A stretch of DNA of 64,000 nucleotides from Daucus carota subsp. sativus (GCF_001625215.2 NC_030388.2:22618558-22682557), one strand, 5' to 3'. Counted from the first letter of the stretch, positions 45,481 through 58,195 are shown. Notes: generated from the sequence alone by a model not told the origin. Numbers and translations are program-made.

Positions 45481-46956
45481 AACTCATCACTAGGTTAATT
45501 GCGTTATCTATGTATATATATTTGTTAATATTTACCAATCAGTTATATTTGATTGGTTTATAGTTCTTACAAACAATCACCTCTATTTTCTAGTTAACAA
45601 GAATATTGGTTTTTCAGAGACTGGAAAATGAATGACCCTTAATTTTCATTGCGAGATGTCCGCACAAATTTCATTATATTCTCTCGTATTTTGATATCTA
45701 CTTTTCCAAACATCACATTATGCTAATTACAATCAATAGGAAAATAGAAGACGGACATCTGCATTGTACAACACCAGTTGCTCCTCTATATGATAGTTCA
45801 TCAGCTTTGATTTATGTCTCAATTAGTCTTACAAAAATTTTCAGCATTCTGGCGCCCGTGTCCAGCGTCTAGCGTCCGGTCATCTGATTATGCAGCAACT
45901 TGAAAGTGCTGGTTAGAGGATCAGGGTGGAAATGTCAGGTGGTGGTTAATGTGACAAGGTATCGGCTGCGGTTATGGTAAAAATATAATGCTAAATAACA
46001 TTATACACTTCACTCCAAGGAAACAGGACAAAACCGACCGTGCAAAAGAAATACCGAAGTGTAAATGCTACTACACAAAAATTTACACTTGTATCATTGA
46101 GCTTCTAGCCTTCGATCCTACTCGAAGGGTTCATTATAGATGCAAATCGAGTAGGGTTAATATTAATACTAGTGAAGCATAGGTATATAAGTGAGGCTAA
46201 AATCTCAGCTTTCACTCCAAAAAATTTCTTCTTTTTTTTTTTGCTAAATAAAATTTTCTTTTCTTTTTCTTCCAACTTAAATTTATTAAGGATAAATTAG
46301 GAGAAGATTAATATGATAGTCCTCTTGAAGTTGCTTTTGTATATTCAAATTTAAGAAATTATTATTATTTTTACTATTACAAACGACATCTGGTATCTTT
46401 ATACTGAACTAGAATATGGGGCCGTAAACTTGCTTCTCTCAAGTCTCATCTGCATGGGCTAATTCCTTAGAAGTAAAAATAATTTTACCTGTTGTCACAA
46501 AAAAATTACGTACCTTCAAAAAGAGTGAATTTGAACGTTCTGTTTTCTCAAAATATTTTTCGCAACTGCTTTATAATTCTTTAAATACCGTCAAAAACAA
46601 TTTGTGTATGTGAGTAAGTATGTTAATTTTTGAAAAAAGTAGGAAAATTACATCATTTTCCAGCTCTAACTTGTTTTTATCAATGTGATAATCGATTTAA
46701 AGCAATATAAATATATTTATATCCGATGATAATTTTTAAAATTAGATTATTATATATAGCAAATAGAAACAACATGCAATTGTTAGAAATTGGAAATGTA
46801 AAAGTTGTTTACTTTGTGTGCAGTGGGAAAATCATAATCTAAAAATCGAGATCGGCTATATTATTGTGTTAACGTGGTCTTCTGCCTGCAAAGGACAGTG
46901 GCTAATTTGTAGCATTCAATAAGGCGTGTTCGTAAATTACAGAAACGATTACATAT
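45481..46956. other. Intergenic stretch, nothing supported
   Basis: Several short frames (for example 45,988-46,182) have no recognisable similarity. AT-rich with no clear repeat ends. Part of it is presumably the MIR171 transcript tail. Confidence 0.3.
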
Positions 46957-47300
46957 TATGTGTGAACATCAGACTATTATTGCGCAAAGTCATGTAAACA
47001 GCCAAACTATCATCGATGATTGTATATTCATTATGTTACACTTCCCTTGACAGGTCATAAGCACAGTACTGTTTTTGATTCTTTTGTCGATTGCTTCTCG
47101 TATCAAAAATCGAACCGAACCGAGAGATCGAAGTATACGCATGTTTTAAAGACGAAGCCAAAAATGGTCCGGTCTGTCTTCGGATGACAAGTCTATTATT
47201 CTTGGATGTCAATGCTTTTGTTCTGATTTCTGTCTTGGTCCACCCCCGAATTCAAGCGGTTAGACCTTACGAAATCGACATTATGCGAAAAAGAATCTGA
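46957..47300 (+). pseudogene. Decayed partial copy of the PIG-M gene (last intron and exon)
   Basis: TGTGTGAACAT, then a TCATGTAA.CAG.CAAA phrase, then CTTGACAGGTCATA.GCACAG match the end of intron 3 and the start of exon 4 of the intact gene at 53,767-53,885. Further on, GACAAGTCTATTATTCTTGG followed by TGTCAATGCTTTTGT matches GGCAAGTCTATTATTCCTGG at 54,047 onward. About 90 bases in the middle of the exon are lost or replaced and a stop interrupts the original frame. Because intron sequence is included, this is a DNA-level duplication, not a retrocopy. It lies about 6.9 kb from the matching part of the working gene, in the same orientation. Its 69-codon open frame mixes frames and should not be called a gene. 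Confidence 0.8.
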
Positions 47301-47374
47301 ATTTAACCAACTGTGATAACATGAGTTTCCTCTTGAGGGTAAAACTAGAAATCAGTGATTTCGCTTGCAATGTA

Positions 47375-47620
47375 CTCCCTCCGTCACCCTCATTTGTTTA
47401 CATTGAGGGACGGGAGTTCGACACGCATTCTAATGCTCTTGTAAAACATAGTTCGATAAATTATTTTGAACTTTTTTTTCATCTAAATAAAAAAATTTGA
47501 TGTTTAAATTTTTATAAAAAAATAAAATTTTTTAAAATAAATCATAGAACTATGTTTTTTATACGCCTTATAATCCATGTCGAGTAGTGTGAAAAAATTA
47601 TAAAGAAATGAGAGAAAGAG
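47375..47620. mobile_element. Stowaway-like MITE, right end degenerate
   Basis: CTCCCTCCGTCACCCTCATT follows TA. Within the first 45 bases is its own inverted partner (TTGAGGGACGGGAG), as in the copy at 57,952. The shared body TTCTAATGCTC.TGTAAA.. and ..ATGTCGAGTAGTGTGAAAA places both in one family. The right terminus has decayed, so the end position is approximate. Confidence 0.65.
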
Positions 47621-48835
47621 CAGGTCATGCTTTCGGTCGGCTATCATGTTTTACACTTACTAGTTACTACTATGATTTTGTGTTCATATGCTTATCTGTT
47701 TCTGATGTACTGAGGTTGACCTTGGGGTGTGGCTAAGATTACAAGAAAATCATTATAAAATTAGGAATATTTTTGTAAAAACAGGAGTGGATTTTATATT
47801 TACGGATTCATCTTTAATTTGTTAAAATATTGCCTGACCTCGGGTTAGCTTCCTGTGAGCACTTTCGGGCCAATTTTCTTTTAATTAAATCATTAAAAGT
47901 GATTATATTGTAAGCATGATTAGATGAGTGTTCATATTTGAGAGAAATAAAATCTAGTTATATGATTATTTTAATTATTTTAGTTTAGAAGTCAATTGTT
48001 GCTAGTATAAAAATATTTTTTATAACACAACTACAATATCGGTAGTATAGAATACGGACACTCTTTTATATTAAAAATGTCGATTCTTAATATAACCAAC
48101 ATCATAGATACTTATGATAGATTAAGAGTATCGGTTCTAGCGTTCTACACTTAACCTAAAGTATAAATGACTATTACGTTCTTGAGTGGTTTATTTATAT
48201 TGTGTTTATTTCATCGACGCTGTAAAGCGGGTTATATACATCGGCCAATTAATTTCATTGACTTTGTAAAGTAATTTATTTATATTAGGTTTGAATTCGA
48301 TGTTATATATCAAATTTAGTGGTGGGCATATTTGACTATGATAAATAATTTAATAAAGTTGAAAATATTGAAATTAGATATATAGGGAGTGTTTGAAAAC
48401 GCTTATAAGTATTTTCGGACTTTGTTTTAACACTTTAAAATATTTCTACTTTTTACGTAGTAATTGGCAAAAGAAGTTGAAATTCTTATTTTGAATTTTT
48501 TAAGTCAGAATCTCAAAGTTAGAAATGTTGACTTTTCTGGACTTTTTTTAATGATTTGCATTTTATTATGAAATTTTTAAATTTTAATATATAATAAAAT
48601 TTATTTATTAATTAAGTTTCTTTTATTTCAAAATTTTAATATTTTTAATTTATAAATCTAAATTAACAAACACTTAATTAACTAATAATTAAAAGTCATC
48701 CAAATATTTTTTAATAAATTACAAACCAAGTTCAACTCTCACTTTTCTTTTTCTTTTTTTTTTAGAATGAGTTCAACTCTCACTTATAAATTATAATCAG
48801 ACTTTGTTAATATAATCGATAAATGAATTTTTCGA
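47621..48835. other. Intergenic AT-rich stretch
   Basis: No supported gene. About 48,385-48,735 has the GCTTATAAGTA, CTTTTTACGTAGTAATTGGC and AAGTCAGAATCTCAAAGT words of the hAT-like MITE group at 30,237 and 59,490, but no clear ends. Confidence 0.3.
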
Positions 48836-48909
48836 ACTCAACCCAACCAGCCCCGTAATCTCCCATTACCCAGCTCAGTCGATACCCAGTCTTCGACTAC
48901 CAGTCTCCC

Positions 48910-49005
48910 GAGCAATCTGTGGTGCATCGAGACATCAAATCCAGCAATATAATCACAAGTAACGCCCACTTTACCGAATTTACAAGTCACGGTGAGCAGG
49001 TTTAG
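48910..49005 (+). pseudogene. Protein-kinase catalytic-loop fragment
   Basis: The plus strand reads EQSVVHRDIKSSNIITSNAH followed by FTEFTSHGEQV and a stop. VVHRDIKSSNI is the subdomain VIb catalytic loop (His-Arg-Asp with the Lys and Asn in place) of plant receptor-like kinases. The usual SDFGLA motif, expected about 10 residues later, is not recognisable, and no other kinase subdomain is present on either side. It is a 30-codon gene scrap just upstream of the presumed PIG-M promoter. Confidence 0.55.
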
Positions 49006-49020
49006 GGGTAATTCGCCCAA

Positions 49021-51822
49021 TTGAAGTCACTCTGCTATTTAGGGTTTGTTTTCATTCTGCTCTGCTCTGTTTATGAATGTATTTAGGGTATGTGGTGCTT
49101 CAATTGATTATATATGTGCTTTCAATTTGTGTTGTTTTGTAAGCTACTGTTTGAATAAATTCTAATAAACATCTACTGGAGTTCTGTAACTTGTCTCCAG
49201 TATTGTCATGGTAAAACCATTACGAAACTTATATTTTCTCCCTAAAAATCTTCTATAAAGCCTGAAATTACTAGGAAGTTGAGGAATAAAAATACATATG
49301 AGGAGCAAATAGAAGGAAAACTTGATGCAACTCGTATGGTAAATAAGCAGCCCAGCGGTGGACAATGGACATCACAGCCTTAACTTAATTATAACCACGA
49401 CAAATGTTTCTGTGCAGCTGCTCTTCGATTGAACACAGTTTGGTTATGTGTATAACTTCTATGTTCACTGAAGTGAAATTTTTATCCAAATAAGATCTAT
49501 AAATAACATTGAAACCCATTCTATTCTATCTTCACCAAATCACCAGTAACACTGTAAAAGAGGTCATGCATTCTGGAGGATCTCAGAGCTCTGCTTTTAA
49601 GCTAATGTTTTTTTCTGCAAATTTTCTCTTGTTTTTTGAAACTGATTAGACCTAAATGAGAAATTTATAAGTGGAGTTTAGTACGTAATAGAGCTTAATT
49701 TGATACAGTACTTTTTAGGTGAAAAGGATGTAATTGTCTGTAAATTGGTTGTGCCTCACTAAGTTGTCTGTTGGCTGCAATTATATACGGCTCTGTTATA
49801 CAATGAGTTCTTAGCCTGCAAAATGAAAATGACACACATTAAGCCCTGATATCACTGTTTATACTTTATACCTTATACACACTGAACATTAAATAGTAAG
49901 TTATAAATCAGCAAAAAAGTAACGATAGTGGTCAGAAATTAAGCAGAACAACCATAATTCTCTCCCTCCCTCCCTTCCCCTCTCCCCTCCCTCCCTCATA
50001 TTTATTGATATGTTTGTTTTTATGATTCATCACATGCATATATGTATCATTACTTGAACTGTATATATCTACACATGCTCATTAATTAATGTTCTATTAT
50101 TGTTTGTTTGAATATATGCTTCATTCTTGTTTGATTTGATTGAAAAGTTTCCACCTTTATCTGATGTTTTAATACGAGGATGCCCTTTTTTTTGTGTCTC
50201 ATTCACAGATCTGTACTATTGTTGTTGAGTAGTAAAGAAACTATTCATGGAGTATTGTTTTTGCATTTTTTGAAGACTATAGTTTCATGAATTAGCTCAT
50301 AATAAGGTAATGCTCTTATTTGACCTTCTGGCAATATAATATATCCTGTTTATGTTCTTATGTTGCATAAACCCTCTTAATTTACTCCCTTTTATTAATT
50401 TTCCATGAGTAATATCTGTATCTTTATTGATACAGGGCATATCGTTGTGAGGTCGGCCTAAAGTTTTCATTTTGCAGACACTTTCACACTTATCAGTTAT
50501 CAGGTTAGACTTTTCACTTTTATCCATCTGTCTGTGCTAATTATTTAATTGGTTCTTTTTATCATATTTGAATTTATGATTTGAATTTTTGGTTGAATAT
50601 ACCTGCACTATTGATTTTGCGTTTAATATTTGGGGGATTTTTTTTTTAAAAAAAAATTGTGTCTCCTTTTTCCAAGGATCATTGGTGAAATTAAATGATA
50701 GTTTATGTAGCTAGATTAATTTGCAAAGTATAAATCTTCACTCATCTGGGCAGATTTTTTTTTTTTTAATTTTAAATTTTCTCTTCAATTGTCACAGATC
50801 TTGTTTATAGCTTTTTTTTTAAAACCAACCAACAGCTATTGCTATTTGGAACCAAATGTGACAAGTACAATGGAAAAAATTGTCAATGTAGGTGAAACAG
50901 GCGGTAAAGAATTAATGGAAAGCTAAAAGTGTCTTGGTGAAATCATAGTTGTTGAGATTCTTATCTGTTCTGTTAAAGTTACAGTTGAAATGTGTCTATT
51001 GCCAATTATGCGTAGTGCTGTAGTCTAATCTCACAGCACCTTCTCAAACTATTTGATTGCTAATTTGTTAAATGAATTTAGTTATTGTATAATCATGGCT
51101 GAAGCAGCTCAACCTGAAAGGTAGACATACATTTTATACGGAGATGATTCCGTTGAACTAGACAAAAGACCCGTGTGTGCCCTGTGGGAGGATATCTGTT
51201 AAAGATGCTTGGGATTGCTTCCCGATTTCCAGTTGGGAGTGCCTCTCTTAATTTTGACACAAGGTCCTTGACGTGAGGCACACACTGACTTGTGAGGTTT
51301 GAACTTGGAGGAGTGCAGGAAAATAGTTAATACAAAGTCAGGAACAAGCCTTGTGTAGCATTGAACTTGTATTTCTGAAACACATTCAGATCACTAGATT
51401 GTATATACGTTTTTTCAGTTTAAGTATCATGACACTTTTTTTCTGAATTTATTATTATAAAGTGTTTGCAAGAAGTGATTGACCTGAGTTTTATTACCAC
51501 TCAATTGCCTAAGTCCATAGTCTCGAAGACTTGGAGATAGTTTTTGAGCATAGCATAAATATGGGGGTTCGATCATCAGTCGCTTGTTGATCCACTAGCA
51601 GTAGTATTCTTTATTAGTAGCGGACTTGAGGTTGAGGATAGAGTCGTCAGTGGAGTCGTTGCACATACACGTACCTAAATTCTTGCAAAAGGCCATTTCC
51701 CTATAAAAGAATGTGGACCATAAACAGTTGTGCATTATCATACAAACATCTCATCTCCTTTAGCAACTGTTGGTCCATAGTTGAATTGTTCACTAATTAC
51801 TATATGGTCATCTGTTTCAGTG
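49021..51822 (+). other. Presumed 5' UTR and 5' UTR introns of the PIG-M gene
   Basis: TGTTTCAG at 51,813-51,820 is a splice acceptor two bases before the PIG-M start codon, so the leader must be spliced to an exon further upstream. TTTAGGGTTTG near 49,040 looks like a plant 5' leader. A CT-rich tract (CTCTCCCTCCCTCCCTTCCC) lies at about 49,961. No protein gene is supported in these 2.8 kb. Which exon is used cannot be decided from sequence. Confidence 0.4.
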
Positions 51823-54178
51823 ATGAAACGGGTAGACTTCCGTTTTATAATCCTATTTTCAGCATTTCTTCGAATCTTTCTAATTATATATGGAGAATGG
51901 CAAGACACTCATATGGAGGTTAGATACACAGATGTCGATTACTTTGTCTTTTCTGATGCTGCGGCGCTAGTGGTTTCAGGAGTCTCTCCTTACAAAAGGT
52001 CTACATATCGATATTCACCCTTAATCGCATATCTTCTCACACCAAATTCAATAGTTCACCGGTCATGGGGAAAAGTTCTCTTCTCTATTTCAGGTATCCC
52101 TTATGTTTTACACTAATTACAATGGATCTGTCAATATTTTCTCTTTTTGTGTTTATTTTTTTTTCATATTTTAAATATTAAATCGTAAATAAACAAGGAC
52201 AGAGCAAATTGACAAAAGGCATTCATTTTAATCTATATTGGTAACAAGTCAATACCTTTTCTTTTGGTCTTAATTTGTTCTCTTTTCTATATATAATTTG
52301 TATGAGACCATCTGAAAATACTAACTGTGTTATACTTGTTTTGAAGATCTGCTTGTGGGATATTTTATCCGGTCAATTCTGAAGCTACAAGGTGTTTCTG
52401 ATGAAATATGCATCTACTCCGTAATGGTATGGCTTTTTAATCCGTTCACCTTCACAATTGGAACCCGTGGGAATTGCGAGCCTATTATATGTGCTATGGT
52501 TTTGTGGATTATTTTATGTCTCTTGAAAGGTATTTCATCTTCTTTGTAATGACTTCCCCAATCTACTTGTCCTTTGTGTTTTTTGTTGCTTTGTTAATTA
52601 ATTAAAATGTGGACAACTCAAGTCCTTGTAAAATATAATCTTCATTGGGTTGCTGACAGAACTTACAGTTAAAAGGAAGAAAGGAAGCCATGCAAAATAA
52701 AGGATAATATGCACCAACTTTTGTCAATATATATGTATGAATTCCTTAAGACATTAATTTTTTAATGTGTTGGTAAAATCACATGCCCTAATTTTACCTG
52801 GTTATACAATTTGTACTGTTTTGAAATGTATGAAACTTTTGAACGAAACGGTGCCCTCGGTGTGCAAGTGAAGCATGGTTTTGAATTTGCCAGTGACAAG
52901 TTGGGAGGACTCCATATTGTTAAAATATATTGCTGAGCCCCCACCCACCCACACACACACACAACACACACAGAATTATCTCTTGTTACTTCTAGGCAAT
53001 TTGTGGTTAGCACTCCCAGTACTAGTCACATTTCACGTAAATTGTATTAGGCTGCTCCTCAATAGTTTTCTCTTGAGTTACGACATATTGTTCTTCATTC
53101 TACAGGCAAGTTGTTACAGGCTGCATTTTGGTACGGTCTTGTTGTCCACCTGAGAATATATCCTATTATTTATGCACTTCCAATCGTCTTGGCCCTTGAG
53201 CCTTGCAATTTTCAATCTGGTAAAAGGCTTATCCTTCGAAAATGGAGTTCTAGAGATATTAAGGCAGCGCAGAGGTCAAGTACCAAGAATGTATCTGACC
53301 TAGTTCAGAAATTGGGAGTTATTGCAAGGTTGCTCACTAAAGAAAGAATTCAGTTTGGGCTTCTCTCAGGGACTGTTTTCTTCTTTTTTACAGGAATTTT
53401 CTTTTACCTGTATGAATTAGAGTTCTTGCATGAAGCCCTATTATACCATCTTACACGTACGGATCCGAGGCATAACTTTTCTATATACTTTTATCACATA
53501 TATCTCCATTATGAGCGAGAGTTTTCACTTCCAGAGAAGCTTGTCTCTTTTCTGCCTCAAGTTATAGTGCAGCTTGTTCTCATATCCCGCTTTAGGAAGG
53601 ATTTGCCTTTCTGTTTCTTCTTGCAAACTGTGGCTTTTGTAGCTTTTAACAAGGTTTGTTATCTATAACTCATAAGTTTCTGAATCTGTTATAATCAGTC
53701 ATTTGTCAGCTCGAGTTATTTGAAGGAATCTTGAATTTTGAGTCTACAAAAGCTACACACCCTTGTGTGAACATAAAGTCCTTGTTGTGCTTCAAAATCA
53801 TGTAAGCAGGCAAATCAGTCTCTTGGATTAATTGATTCTGAATTATACCATTTTCTCTGACAGGTCATAACAGCACAGTACTTTGTGTGGTTCTTTTGCC
53901 TATTGCCTCTAATACTCCCTTGGAGTAATATGAAGCCAAAACAAGGCTTAGTATGCATTTCTCTGTGGGTTGGAGCACAAACACACTGGCTACTGTGGGG
54001 CTACCTTCTTGAGTTTAAAGGCAAGCAAGTTTTTTTGTGTCTCTGGGTGGCAAGTCTATTATTCCTGGCCGCCAATACTTTTGTCCTCATTTGTGTCATC
54101 ACCCATCATACCTGTTCCCCGTTATTCAGACCCTTGGAACATGTGAATCGAACGAAATCAGCAAAATACAAGCAATGA
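51823..54178 (+). CDS. PIGM: GPI mannosyltransferase 1 (PIG-M / PEANUT1 homologue)
   Basis: Four exons, 51,823-52,093, 52,347-52,529, 53,106-53,653 and 53,864-54,178, join in frame to 438 residues, normal for PIG-M. The protein adds the first mannose to the GPI anchor core on the luminal side of the ER, using dolichol-phosphate-mannose; the Arabidopsis homologue is PEANUT1 (family knowledge). The N-terminus has one membrane helix and then [16 protein letters not shown], containing the Asp-x-Asp (DVD) acidic motif of the first luminal loop. Later come [69 protein letters not shown] and [20 protein letters not shown], all landmarks of the family, with about ten hydrophobic segments. It looks intact. 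A decayed partial copy lies at 46,957-47,300. Confidence 0.95.
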
Positions 54179-54606
54179 CCTGGATCACAATCTTAACCTG
54201 TATTAATGATTTACTATTGATTTTAGAAACCCAATTTTGCTTGAATTATAGTTTTTTAGTGTCAAAGTGTCATTCTTTGAGTTGTATACAGTGGTAGCGT
54301 AAGCCGTCAGGCCAGTTTTGTATGATTGTATATCTACTAGATATTATGATGAAGTAGTGTTGAAACTTTATTATAACAAGAAACTTGGAACATGAATTTG
54401 TGATGAAAATGCTTTGATATCATAAGATAAATCATTTTCTGGCAGTCTGGCTGATTAAAGGTCGCTAGTTTTGGTTGCTTCCCTAGATAAATTGATCCCC
54501 TACTCCATTATCCCATGTGGTTTACGCCATACGTACAATGTGGTGGTAACGGATAACCCAGTGTCAAAGACATATTTATCCGTGTAAAGACATATTTGCG
54601 GCTTGT
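54179..54606. other. 3' flank of the PIG-M gene
   Basis: Probable 3' UTR and spacer; no further coding or repeat signal seen. Confidence 0.35.
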
Positions 54607-54970
54607 AAGAGCAAGTCTAATAGGTTACCTAAACTTGCTCTTAAACTTACATTTAGGTAATGTATTAAAAACAAGCACTCCAATACTAAATCACTGACAC
54701 AACCTCAAATAGCCATTATTTATTTATAGGTAATCCCTAGCCATTACCTATATAATATTTATGAATAAAACAATCATTTCTCTCCTTATTTCTTTGTCTT
54801 TTCCCTCCTCCCCCAAATTTATTATTAAAATAATCTTAGGAGAACAAATACAAGGATTGCTATTGGAATTGAAACTAAAATAAATTACCTAAATCACTAA
54901 GACTCACTATGATTCATTATTTTATATTATTAATAAGTAATGAGATAAGTAACCTATTCAACTCGCTCTA
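54607..54970. mobile_element. MITE with AGAGC inverted ends
   Basis: The left end AAGAGCAAGTCTAATAGGTT and the reversed right end TAGAGCGAGTTGAATAGGTT match with three or four changes and go on to ACCTAAACT / ACTTATCTC. The GAGC..(G/C)T terminus suggests the PIF/Harbinger group. Interior AT-rich, non-coding. Confidence 0.7.
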
Positions 54971-55482
54971 CAAGGTCAATTGATTTGTTTACATCAAAAG
55001 GTTACAAGGCGGCAAAAATAGGGAATTGAAAATAATTAATTGATATACCGATTCAGTGATTGACATACCGATTCAGTATTTGGAGAGATTTATCTGATTT
55101 TTTGAATAAATCAGAGATTTTTATTCAAATCGAAATATAATTGATAAATTAATAAAAAAAATTATTAGAATTAATCGGAGTTTGGAGTCACCATGTTATA
55201 ATATTGGCAAATGGATGTTTCTTAATGTGACACCGGACCAAACATTTGGCAGAAGACCGGATGGTGAGAAAGTCTAAACTGCGGGAGGGCGCACAGTACC
55301 GAATGTGCCCAACTGAGTATTAGTTTTTCATGTGCAGAACAGATGAATGTTATCAACAACTCAACATAGTCGGGAAAGAATGGTGATAGGAGTATGATGT
55401 AATATGAGCCTAGACTCGGACTCTTCCTGTTATAGTACAGTGAGATATATCTCTTTAATTCCGGGATCTTGGATATAAACTA

Positions 55483-55784
55483 CTCCCTCTGTCCCTCTCA
55501 TTTCTTTACGGTTACTATTTTGGGATGTTCCCTCATTTATTTACATTACTATAAATAGTAAGTTTTTCTCATCATTACACCCACTATCTTCTTCCACTAT
55601 CTCATATTTAACAATAAAAATTACTATTACACCCACTACTTTCCTCCACTATCTCGAATCTATTATTAAATATTGATAGGTCCCACTACTTTACCCACTT
55701 TTCATCTAACTTTACTCAATTTTCATACATGTCTTGGTCTCCGTGTCCCCCTCCAATGTAAACAATTGAGGGGGACGGAGGGAG
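55483..55784. mobile_element. Stowaway MITE, 302 bp
   Basis: It starts CTCCCTCTGTCCCTCTCATT and ends, reversed, CTCCCTCCGTCCCCCTCAAT, flanked by TA on both sides (55,481-55,482 and 55,785-55,786). The interior has repeated ACCCACTA/CTTCCACTATCTC words. Confidence 0.9.
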
Positions 55785-55786
55785 TA

Positions 55787-57950
55787 GTAATGAATGGCAC
55801 CAAGGTGAGCGAAAACCCGAATAAATTCGAAACAGAAATCGCGAAAAATTGTAAAAAATCAAACCGAAATCGAAAATAAAAATTTAAAAACCGAACTGTG
55901 TACGTGTGTGCAAAGTATAACGAATTAATTTAAACCAAGCAATTAATCCGAAATCAAATCAGAATTAATTTCCTGCATTCGTGTCCGCAGGTCGCGCGGA
56001 AAAGCCCGAGGCTTGCGAAGCCACACACGCGGGAAAAGCCCGAGGCTTGCGAAGCCACGAAATTTCCCTCGAAATCCCACAATTTGCACCCCTGCGCGCA
56101 CGTAGGTGGTGGAGCACTAAACATAAGTTAAACACCTCATATGTGTTCTAATATATAAAGCCATGGAAGGCCCATTTTCTTTTCTATGTGGGACACTAGT
56201 TTCTTTTCCAACTTTCCACTTCTAAGGAAGCAACTTTGGATCATCACAACTCATCCATTCCTTAATCATTTTGAGTGAATAAACATGCATTGGAAAGTTC
56301 TCTCGGAGGAGAACATAATCCAAGCATAACCCGCCACGAACACGTAACTGAGCCTTACTCAAATTTGTGCTCAAAATGACAAACTTCCAACAAAATATAA
56401 CAACTGCTATTTGACATCTTGTGCCTTGCTATATTAACAAAGCAAACATGCCATTCATCATAGTTGAAGTACGAAGCACTTTTTAAGAAACGGAATTCTG
56501 TGAGTAGGAGCCTTAAAATTTGAATGCTTTAGTTGTACCAGAATGTCACTTATTTTTATTTATAAATTATAAAAAGGTAACTCTGTGCTCCCCAAACTGA
56601 TGTTTAGTTCTATGTTTCGGGGTGGGAGGTTTCTTAGTTAATTTTATTCTTAATCTCTATTGCAAGTGTACGATAAACATGTTGTCTCCTTGTGAAATTC
56701 TTAACAAAGCTTCACCTGGTGTTGGAGCTTCGACTCGGATGAACTGATTTGTGTTGGAGCTTCACTTAGTGTTGAAGCTTTTCATGCGATTTTTAACCGA
56801 AACTGAACCAAGAGAAACCGAATTCGAGGTTTTGAAATCGAAACCGACAATGAGATTATGGTTGAGATTTTTTATTTTTAAAACTGGGGACATGGGGTTC
56901 AGGTAAAATCGCACCAAACTCACATCCGCTCTCCCCTAAATGACATGACTCTAGCTATTGGGTGTCGCAAATTGATGATAAACTCGATTTTATATGGAAA
57001 ATGTCAGGTACCTCAACAAAAAATATTCAAAAAAATTCCAAATTTCACGTATCATTTTGCAATTGGATATTGAGTCATTATTTAATGGATCTGCATTTAG
57101 ATCAATCTCATCAATATAATTATCTCAAATTAATGTATCCTAAAATATTTTTGAAAAAATAATTTGAATTATCTAGTATAGTCCATTTTATATTTTAAAA
57201 ATAACAAGAATAGTTAAAATTTGTATAGCTCAGATCCCGAAACTAGGTGGTCCAATAAGTGGGAATAATTGATTATTTATGTCTGCCACAAATCTTGGTA
57301 ACCATATGCCATACATAGGCATGTTTGAATGCTGCTTTTCGCCGGTTTTGTTTTTACAATTTAGAATCAGTATCCTTGTGTAAAGAAGTGATAGAGATCA
57401 ACATGTGGTTTATAAATTAAAATTTGATAAGTTGGAAATTCTAAAATTTTCAATTGTTTATTTTCAAATAATAAATTAATCACAATAAAAAAATTGTTTA
57501 TAATATCTTATAATAATAATAGTAATAGTAATAGTAATAGTAATAATTTCTATAGCTAAGAAGTTGTAGAGATAAAATAATTTATATAAACATATAAAAC
57601 AAAAAATTATTTCTTTTATTAATAACATTTCACTTATAAGCAATAAGAACTACTTATAAGTTAAACCAAACAGCCTTCTGGCTTCCCACCGTTCTAAATT
57701 CTGTTTAAGCAGATTTTTTTGGCAGCAAATGTTTTCATGCTTTTTCCTCTTTCACTTTCATTTAAGAATAACCTAAATCCATCCATCTTAAAAGAAGTAG
57801 AACTTCTAATTTTTATGTGCATCACGAGATGTAATAATCTTTTAAAATTTTCTGAATTAAAATCCTATATTTTTATTTTATAAAATAAAAAAATATATAA
57901 AAAAATGATCGGAACGGAAATAGCCCTAGTTACCTAGGTGCAGTACTGAT
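55787..57950. other. Intergenic stretch, possible LTR remnant
   Basis: About 56,110-56,400 has features of a retroelement LTR (CTATATAAAG-like promoter word, CTATGTGGGACACTAG), but no paired LTR, primer site or polyprotein was found. At 57,515-57,548 is a short (TAATAG)n run. About 57,325-57,680 carries decayed hAT-like MITE words. No gene supported. Confidence 0.3.
55992..56059. repeat. GC-rich tandem duplication, about 35 bp x 2
   Basis: GGAAAAGCCCGAGGCTTGCG followed by AAGCCAC occurs twice, 34-35 bases apart, in a stretch far more GC-rich than its surroundings. Each copy also contains GCCCGAGGCTTGCGAAGCC, a short imperfect hairpin. Confidence 0.85.
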
Positions 57951-57951
57951 A

Positions 57952-58195
57952 CTCCCTCCGTCCCCCTGAGTAGGATACATTGGGGGACGGAGACGCGGCA
58001 CGGATTTTAATGCTCCTCTAAAGTGTAGTTGTGTAATATATTTTTAAAATTTTTTTTTTTTGAATTAAAGTTTGGATTTTATATTTGAAAAAGAAAATCT
58101 CAAAAATAAATTACGGAACTATATTTCATAAGAACATTGAAATACGTGTCGAGCAGTTGAAAAGAAACGTACACTGTTAGATGGCATAGAGGGAG
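57952..58195. mobile_element. Stowaway-like MITE, 244 bp
   Basis: It starts CTCCCTCCGTCCCCCTGAGT after TA and ends ..AGAGGGAG before TA (58,196-58,197). An inverted partner of the terminus (TTGGGGGACGGAG) sits about 30 bases inside the left end, as in the copy at 47,375. Confidence 0.8.

Noticed and set aside
47091..47300. 69-codon plus-strand frame as a small gene
   Set aside because: It lies in the decayed copy of PIG-M exon 4 and only partly keeps the ancestral frame.
51560..51590. tRNA gene suggested by a GGGGGTTCGATCATC B-box-like word
   Set aside because: No cloverleaf, acceptor stem or A box at the right distance.
56110..56400. Solo LTR of a copia-type retrotransposon
   Set aside because: Promoter-like words are present but no TG..CA ends, target duplication or second LTR could be found.
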